The position numbers were made by a program, and so were the translations under genes. The notes under the pieces were generated by a model. That model had not been told where the DNA came from. It searched no databases and saw only the letters and a list, made by a program, of their open reading frames with translations. Below, in pieces: positions 58,336-64,000 of a stretch of DNA of 64,000 bases; positions within the stretch are counted from its first letter, which is position 1; each line of letters starts with the position of its first letter. Source of the DNA: Ceratotherium simum simum (lineage: Eukaryota; Chordata; Mammalia; Perissodactyla; Rhinocerotidae); contig NW_004454180.1 in assembly GCF_000283155.1 (NCBI RefSeq), forward strand, positions 18,112,640 to 18,176,639. The letters are read 5' to 3'.

Positions 58336-58952
58336 CTTTTTCTTCTTCTTCTTCTTCAGCTTTATTGGGCTACAATTAACATATAACATTGTGTCAGTTT
58401 AAGGTGTACAACGTGTTGATTTGGTACATTTATATATTGCAATATGATTACCACTGTAGTGTCGGCTAACACCTCTCTCGTGTCACATAATTACCATTTC
58501 TTTTTTGTGGTGAGAACATTTAAGATCTACTCTCCTAGCAACTTTCAAGTATATAATATAGTACTGTTACTATAATCACAATGCTGTGCTTGAGACCCCC
58601 CAGAACTGATTTCTCTGTTAATTGGAAGTTTGTGCCTTTTGACCAGCATCCTTCCAATTCCACCATCCCCTGGCAACCACCATTCCACTCTCCATTTCCA
58701 CAAGTTTGACTTTTTTAGATTCCACATATAAGTGAGATCATACAGTATTTGCCTTACTCTGTCTAACTTATCTCACTTAGCATAATGCCCTTAAGGTCCA
58801 TTGCTATCAACATTATTTATAATAGCCAAGATACAGAAACAACCTAAACATCCGTCAATGGATGAATGGATAAAATGTGATATATATATACAATGGAATA
58901 TTATTCAGCCACGAGAAAGAAGGAAATCCTGCCATTTGCAACAACATGGAGA
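58336..58952 (-). mobile_element. L1 3' end with 5' inversion (twin priming)
   Basis: From 58336 a TTC-rich tail leads into L1 3' UTR in antisense ('acatataacattgtgtcagt', 'cctggcaaccaccattccac', 'tagcataatgcccttaaggt'). At about 58800 the orientation flips: 'acattatttataatagccaa', 'gatgaatggataaaatgtg' and 'tattattcagccacgagaaa' are sense L1 ORF2-end sequence. This is the arrangement made by twin-primed target-site reverse transcription. GGAAATAGAGTCTT and GGAGATAAGGTCTT on the two sides are likely decayed target duplications. Confidence 0.8.
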
Positions 58953-59037
58953 TAAGGTCTTCATAGAGGTAACCAAGGTAAGATGAGGTCATTAGGCCAT
59001 AATCAAATATGACTGGCGTCCTTATAAGAGGAAATAT

Positions 59038-59227
59038 AGTGTGGTGATGGGTTGTAATTAGTATTTTGGTGGTGAACATGATGTAATCTATGCAGAAATA
59101 GAAGTACAATGATGTACACCTGAAATTTTTACAATGTTATAAACCAATGTTACTGCAATAAACAAAAAATTTAAAAAAAAAAAAAAAAGGGGCACCATAA
59201 AAAAAAAGAAATGAAAAAAAAAAAAAA
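59038..59227 (+). mobile_element. Short 5'-truncated L1 3' end
   Basis: About 190 bases of L1 3' UTR ('gaacatgatgtaatctatgc', 'aatgatgtacacctgaaat', 'gttactgcaataaac') and a long A-rich tail with interruptions. It is flanked by a perfect 12-base duplication AAGAGGAAATAT (59026-59037 and 59228-59239). The 3' end resembles a younger, equine-type L1 subfamily from memory, so this is probably the most recent insertion in the window. Confidence 0.9.
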
Positions 59228-59468
59228 AAGAGGAAATATGGACACACACAGAGGGAAAATGATATAAAGAGACACAGGAAAAAGATGAGCATCTACAAGC
59301 GGAGGAGAGAGACCTAGAACAGATTCTCCCTCACAGCCCTCAGAAGGAACAAACTGCCCACACCTTGATGTCAGTTCCAGCCTCCAGAACTGGGAGGCAA
59401 TACGTTTCTGTTATTTAAGCTCCCCAGTCTGTAGTACTTGGTTACGGCAGCTCTAGCAAGCTAATATA

Positions 59469-60297
59469 AAAACCAACCTTCCAAGTGTTATTTTTAAAGA
59501 CCATTCTGCGTGCAGTGCGACAGGGGCAGGAGAATGGAGCATTGGTGCTATCTCTTATTTTTCATATTTAGCAAAACTGTCCTCCAACTAGAACTAAGTT
59601 GGATCTCTTTGGCAACCTCTGGAAATGTTTCAGAGGCCCACAGTTTGCTCTTCTTTGCAAAACACAGTGTAAAGTAATAAACATTTGCCTGGACAAGCAT
59701 CTGGCTTGCGTAGTCAAGTGATTCTGTCTGCCCTTCCACTTCATCTTCCCCACCAGAGGTGAGAAAAACAGTGCGGACAAGGAAGAGAGAAACGGCAAAA
59801 TCAAATGCTTTCCACTGAACACCTGAAACAGCCCCATTCTGGGTAAGGCTGTTCTAACGTCCACACTGTTTTCTTCAGAGGTAGGGTTCCAGGTTATATA
59901 TTGCCCTTAATTCCTGAAGGTGCTCCTTATTCAACTTCCAGGACCTGACCCTCAGGTATGAGCCTGTTGAGCCTAGGATTAACAAATAGTCATATTTGAG
60001 CAATGTGTAAAACTATTATAGTCCCAGAAAATAATTCTTGGGAAAAAAAAATTCTTTCTTAAAATGTAAGGGCTCTGGACCCCTTAATAGGGCATGTCTG
60101 CATCTTGATGATAAAGGACACGAGATTCTAACCCCTGCCTTTCCCCTAGATAATGAACAAGTGTCTTGGGATGCCCCCAGAAGACAACTTGGCCCCCAGG
60201 AGAGACCTTTTCACCAAAGTTGTAAGAGTCCACGTAAGGTACCCAGGAATAATGATGTGAAATACACAGCTCAAGTCCTATGACTGTGTTTATTTTC
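59469..60297. other. Unique stretch
   Basis: No repeat recognised. A short A run (60040-60050) is present. Confidence 0.4.
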
Positions 60298-60760
60298 TTA
60301 AAGAAAAGAAAAAGTTCTACTCCTGACTGCCACACAGAACTTAGGCATTGTGCCTTCCAAGGAGGGGGTATGGGGGAAGTCCAGAGCTGGGATGCAGCGA
60401 GTTGAAGAACTGCCCGTGGCAAACTCCCCCAGGTAGGAGGGCGCACTGTGCCTCTGCAGGTCGGAACAGAGCTCGACGCAGCAGGAAGCAACGCGTGAGG
60501 GGTGGATGCAGGCACCGTCCTTGGCGGCGTGGCTGGAAAACTCCACCACCGTCATCCCCTGACTTGCTGCACGGGGCTCCAGGTCTTGGGGGCAAGTTCG
60601 AACACTTGCTTCCCATCGAGGACATGTCGGATCCCTACTTCGTCTGAAATCACCCACTGGGTCATTAATGATGCTCCCGGGGATCATTATGAGTGCCTCG
60701 TTCCTGGCCATGCCTGACTGGCAAGAGCTGTTCATCCGGGAAGGCAGGCATGGCTCTCAG
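60298..60760 (-). other. CpG-richer block with a 145-codon open frame
   Basis: About 20 CpG in the 380 bases from 60380, roughly 58 percent GC, observed/expected near 0.6. On the minus strand 60298-60735 is open for 145 codons, beginning MNSSCQSGMARNEALIM; I recognise no domain, signal peptide or family. The opposite strand is also open for 99 codons, which is common in CpG-rich DNA and weakens a coding claim. It could be a small promoter, an exon of an unannotated transcript, or chance. Confidence 0.25.
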
Positions 60761-61039
60761 CGGCCCAGGGCTGACTCAAACTTGCATCCTGGGAGGTTCC
60801 CTTTCATAAACAGAGTTCCCCATAAAAAGTGACCCGAGGGACCAGGGGTCCCCCCTGAGCTGGAGAGTTCTGTGGAATCCTAAGGCTGCCACTCTGCTTC
60901 TTTCTTTGCTTTCTTTCTGCTTTGATCCATGTAGGTAAGCAAAGCTGGATGAGCTGCTCCCAACAAGCAAGTGGGCGGGGGAGACAGAGAACGTGGCCGC
61001 GGAAATCCTAATCCTGCCCAGCGCCTGGGCAATCTGCTC
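60761..61039. other. Unique stretch
   Basis: A pyrimidine-rich run at about 60895-60930. Nothing else recognised. Confidence 0.4.
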
Positions 61040-61130
61040 AGAAGATGCTGGGAAATCAGGAAACCTGAGTTCAAATCCTGGCTCTGATTTTAAACTCTTA
61101 AGCACTGAACTATAGTGTGCTTTTGGTGAC
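61040..61130 (+). repeat. MIR tRNA-like part
   Basis: 'gaaacctgagttcaaatcct' and 'ggctctgattttaaactctt' match the 5' tRNA-derived part of MIR. Confidence 0.55.
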
Positions 61131-63329
61131 ATTGTTGAGACAAACCCTGGGCCAGACCGGTACCAGTCCTGTCAGCTCTAAAGTCCTATTTGCAGTCTGT
61201 TCAACAGCAGGACCCCAGGGTCACTGCCGGGGGCTGGACTGTCACCTCCCTCATCGTGCTCCGCGCTGCACACCACCCCCACCAGAGATCTCTACGGGGG
61301 TTCTATAGACACGCACGTTCTTCCTTGCAAGGTTAAACGGCTCTGAAATGGGATTTCAGAATGCGCCTCTTCAGCGGGCTTAGGGCTCTTCCCCTCAACA
61401 TTGTCTGGTCCTCAGTTGCAATATATTTTAATCCTGATGTAGCCTGCTAAAAGATTACATGTTGTGGTGCCCAAGTGCAGAGAACAAATGTGACTGTCTT
61501 TATTTTCTCTGATAGATCTCATAGTCAGTCAGCCATAATGGGGGAAATTAAGTTCGCCATTAGCATACCAATTACACCAGTTCAGTTTGCCCTCTCCTTT
61601 GGGGTGGGCCAGGCTCTCTGGGGCGCCTGCTCGGTCTGCTGCAGGGCATCGGCTGTGGGAGATGCCTGTGACTGTCAGCAGCCCCCTCATCCATTTCTCT
61701 GCCCCAAAGGGCATCCCAAAGAGCATCCCAAATGGTGAGGGGGGCACTTCCAGGCCCTGTGGCATTGGAGGAGCATCGCTGGGCAAGACACTGCCTGCTG
61801 GCCCAGTGGTTTCACCCTGATCTCTGGCTCTGCTCCTGATGCTGCACTAACAAGGCTCAGGGGTCCCTCCTGGAGGTCCCCGTCTAGGTCCTCTGGGGAG
61901 CAGATCCCTGAGGTCTGTATGCAGTTCCCACTGGGTCCTTCTGGGCTGGCCTTCTCTTAGCCCTCCCCTCTGAGGTCACCTCTCTAGTCTCCCCACGAGC
62001 TCTCCAGCCAGCAACCTTGGCCACAGCCCTTGTCCTCTAGCTTCCACAGAGGAGGGGCACACAGCCAAGGTTGCCATCTTAAGCTTCACTCCCTATCATT
62101 TCTGCCCCACGGGGTCAGAGGGAAGACCTCTGGGAGAAAGCCTCCTGCAAAGTCCCGAATTAAAGCAGGAACAAGCCTGCACCCCCTCACTCCATCGTGG
62201 TCTGCATCTTCTCACGGAGGGCTGAGAACATCCTCACCTTGGCCTTGTGCCTCTCTCCAAACTTCTCTCTCTCTCCATCCAGCTCCCCTGCTCACCCTTA
62301 GACAGGAGGCCCTCTCTGCCTCCCTAGTGAGGGCCATCCCTGTGCACAGCCTTAGGTCTCTCCACTCAGGCTGAGAGGGCACTTCAAATCAGACCTCATC
62401 TTTGCTCTTTGTATATGAAGGCAAGTTGGGAATTCCAAATTCCCCTCTTTCCCTACAAAGCCTGGCCTTCAAAACTGTTTTCTCACCAAGCACTTCAAAA
62501 GTCTATTTTGGAGGTCAAAAGCTATATAGTGCCTCTTTTTCTGCTCTCCGTCTATAAATGTCTAATCCTCCCTCGACAACATAAGGCCCTGGCCGAAGAG
62601 GGACGAGGTCACATCAAGGGAGGTGAAAAGCACAAGTACATTAACATTTTTTCAAAAATACGTTATCCTGTAATCTAGAAAAGGATTTAGTTCTTCAGGA
62701 GGTTGAACAGCCTCGCAGAGAGAAGACATCTAAGTTTTCTAGGTAGAGGCCCCCATTTCATGTGTTTGCACAGATGGAGAAGAGATGAAGGGCAGTATCA
62801 CAGGCCATCATCTGTGGTCCCTAGATACTCGTGTTCTTCAGAAAAGAAAAAATATTGTGAAAATATTTTTACCATTGTTGTCACTTTGGATTATGTTTTA
62901 TTGCCAAATAATTTCTTCTCCTACAATAATTATTATTATCCAGACACCAATGGGAAGCCAGAGCTAGTTTTGATGGCTGATAAAGGATAATGTTGGCGTT
63001 AACTATCCTGGCTTGGAAAAAGGCTGGCTGCTCCGGGATCCTGATGGTCCTGGTGACACCTTCTTCTCCCCTTTATCCGAGAGAGGGCTGGCAAGACCCC
63101 CCATGCCTGCAAAAACTGGGCTTGTGGATTACCTACCTGGCTTGCTTTTCAAGACTGCATAGCAGGAAGTGGGCAGCATTTCTCTGTATCTCAGTTCCCT
63201 CATCTGAAAAACCCTGCTCTCTTGTTAGTGTCTCAGGTCAGTCACAATAATGCGTGTAAAATATCTGCATATATTAGAAGTGGGTAAATAGGAAATTCAT
63301 TAGCCCCATGAATTTGGTGCAGAAAATTT
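61131..63329. other. Mostly unique, G+C-richer stretch
   Basis: No exon recognised. Overlapping frames up to 114 codons (62030-62374) are serine-rich and lack domains. 61717-61740 holds two near-identical 'gcatcccaaa' units. 62990-63250 has an open 86-codon frame without motif. Confidence 0.35.
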
Positions 63330-63432
63330 CATCCTCTTGACCAATAGAAACTGTGAGATGATAAATGCCTGTTGTTGTAAGCTGCTACATTTGTAGTGAT
63401 ATTTTTGGGGGGCATCAATAGAAAACTAATAG
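63330..63432 (+). repeat. MaLR-like LTR 3' end
   Basis: 'aaactgtgagatgataaatg', 'cctgttgttgtaagctgct' and 'caatagaaaactaatag' are the standard 3' end of MLT1/MST LTRs. The 5' part is not recognised. Confidence 0.6.
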
Positions 63433-63819
63433 ACTGGGTTTCTGAATCGCAGCGCTTGCTGACTGCTACTGCTTCCTTTTCAATGGACGGGAAGGGTAAA
63501 GATACCCCTCAGATGGAGTCCACACCCCACGAGGGAAAGGTTAGCAGTTGTTACAATGACTTGTTTGTCACCTGCCTCCCCAGCCTTCCTATCTCTGGTT
63601 ACTGAAGTATAATGGACTGGACATAGATGCCAACAGACACTTACTGCTCCCACGGGGAGGCAAGAGGTGGGAGTCCCTGGAGGATGGGGTATTTCTGTGG
63701 CTCAAATGACTCAGCATTGTCCTCCCATTGGGCTATGAACTCCAAGAGGAGAAATTAAATTTAATATTTTGTCTTTTTCTTTTATCCCCTGTACTATGCC
63801 GAATGATTAAAAAGAATAT
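63433..63819. other. Unique stretch
   Basis: Nothing recognised before the GGAT repeat. Confidence 0.4.
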
Positions 63820-63922
63820 GATGGATGGATGGATGGATGGATGGATGGATGGATGGATGGATGGATGAGTGGGTGGATGGATGGATGGGTAGATGGATGG
63901 ATGGATGAGTGGATGGATAGAT
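63820..63922 (+). repeat. (GGAT)n microsatellite at gap edge
   Basis: About 25 units of GATG/GGAT with a few variants (gagt, ggtg, gata), running straight into the N run. The real length is unknown. Confidence 0.97.
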
Positions 63923-64000
63923 NNNNNNNNNNNNNNNNNNNNNNNNNNNNNNNNNNNNNNNNNNNNNNNNNNNNNNNNNNNNNNNNNNNNNNNNNNNNNN
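63923..64000. other. Assembly gap (N run to window end)
   Basis: Unresolved bases beginning inside the tetranucleotide repeat; the gap probably results from it. Confidence 1.

Larger units (their letters stand above)
58247..59468 (+). repeat. MaLR-type LTR hit by two L1 insertions
   Basis: LTR parts: 58247-58335 ('gggttgaattgtgtcccctc', 'aatgtgaccttatgtggaaa'), 58953-59037 ('gtcttcatagaggtaacca', 'tatgactggcgtccttataa') and 59228-59468 ('agattctccctcacagccc', 'cctccagaactgggaggc', 'cagctctagcaagctaatat'). Flanks GAAAC (58242-58246) and AAAAC (59469-59473) differ by one base, a likely five-base duplication. Without the inserts the LTR is about 415 bases. Confidence 0.75.

Noticed and set aside
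1..64000. A previously undescribed multi-gene system
   Set aside because: No set of intact genes exists in the window. Protein-like signal is explained by decayed L1 elements, and the remaining DNA shows no coding organisation.

Overview
This is mammalian nuclear DNA from a perissodactyl (horse, ass, rhinoceros or tapir group). The evidence is four complete or nearly complete ERE SINEs plus a fifth cut by a gap. EREs are tRNA-derived, begin with a GGGGCTGGCCC-type head and, from established knowledge, are a perissodactyl lineage SINE. A short L1 3' end at 59.0-59.2 kb also resembles young equine L1 tails as I remember them. I found no convincing protein-coding gene, no structural RNA gene and no bacterial, phage or plasmid feature. 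The window is best read as intergenic or deep intronic DNA. Nearly all protein-like signal comes from decayed L1 ORF1 and ORF2.

Layout. 0-5 kb: an L1 remnant, an ERE cut by a 995-base gap, a MER5-like fragment at the far gap edge, then a CpG-rich block (about 2.14-2.9 kb) that is the best candidate for a promoter or first exon. 5-9.5 kb: an L1 remnant holding an ERE, and an MLT1-like LTR. 9.5-19.2 kb: an antisense old L1 3' end interrupted by an antisense ERVL-type LTR and followed by a sense ERV1-type LTR, then a nearly full-length sense L1 (12527-19209) with a small direct repeat at its ends and an ERE in its tail. 19.2-36 kb: mostly unique sequence sprinkled with ancient MIR, L2, MER5 and old L1 pieces and two or three LTR-like fragments. 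36.0-38.4 kb: a 5'-truncated antisense L1. 38.4-42.0 kb: mostly unique.

42.0-54.0 kb is a stack of nested insertions. A sense L1 (42.04-49.55 kb) was split by a second, longer sense L1 (42.96-48.35 kb), which was itself hit by an MST-like LTR (44946-45308, perfect 5-base target duplication). Next to it an antisense L1 (49.8-54.0 kb) was split by an MLT1-like LTR (52796-53575), which was split by an ERE (53122-53434). 54-64 kb holds another ERE, an MST-like LTR, and an LTR (58247-59468) hit by two separate L1 insertions, one with the inverted structure expected of twin priming. It ends with a small CpG-richer block at about 60.4-60.76 kb, an LTR tail and a GGAT microsatellite running into a terminal gap.

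The most unusual item not explained by a known repeat family is an exact 45-base direct repeat (55547-55591 and 57064-57108) about 1.5 kb apart. There is no operon-like or pathway organisation here. What can be read is an insertion history, with a few candidate regulatory patches. All repeat family names are from memory of consensus sequences; no database search was possible.
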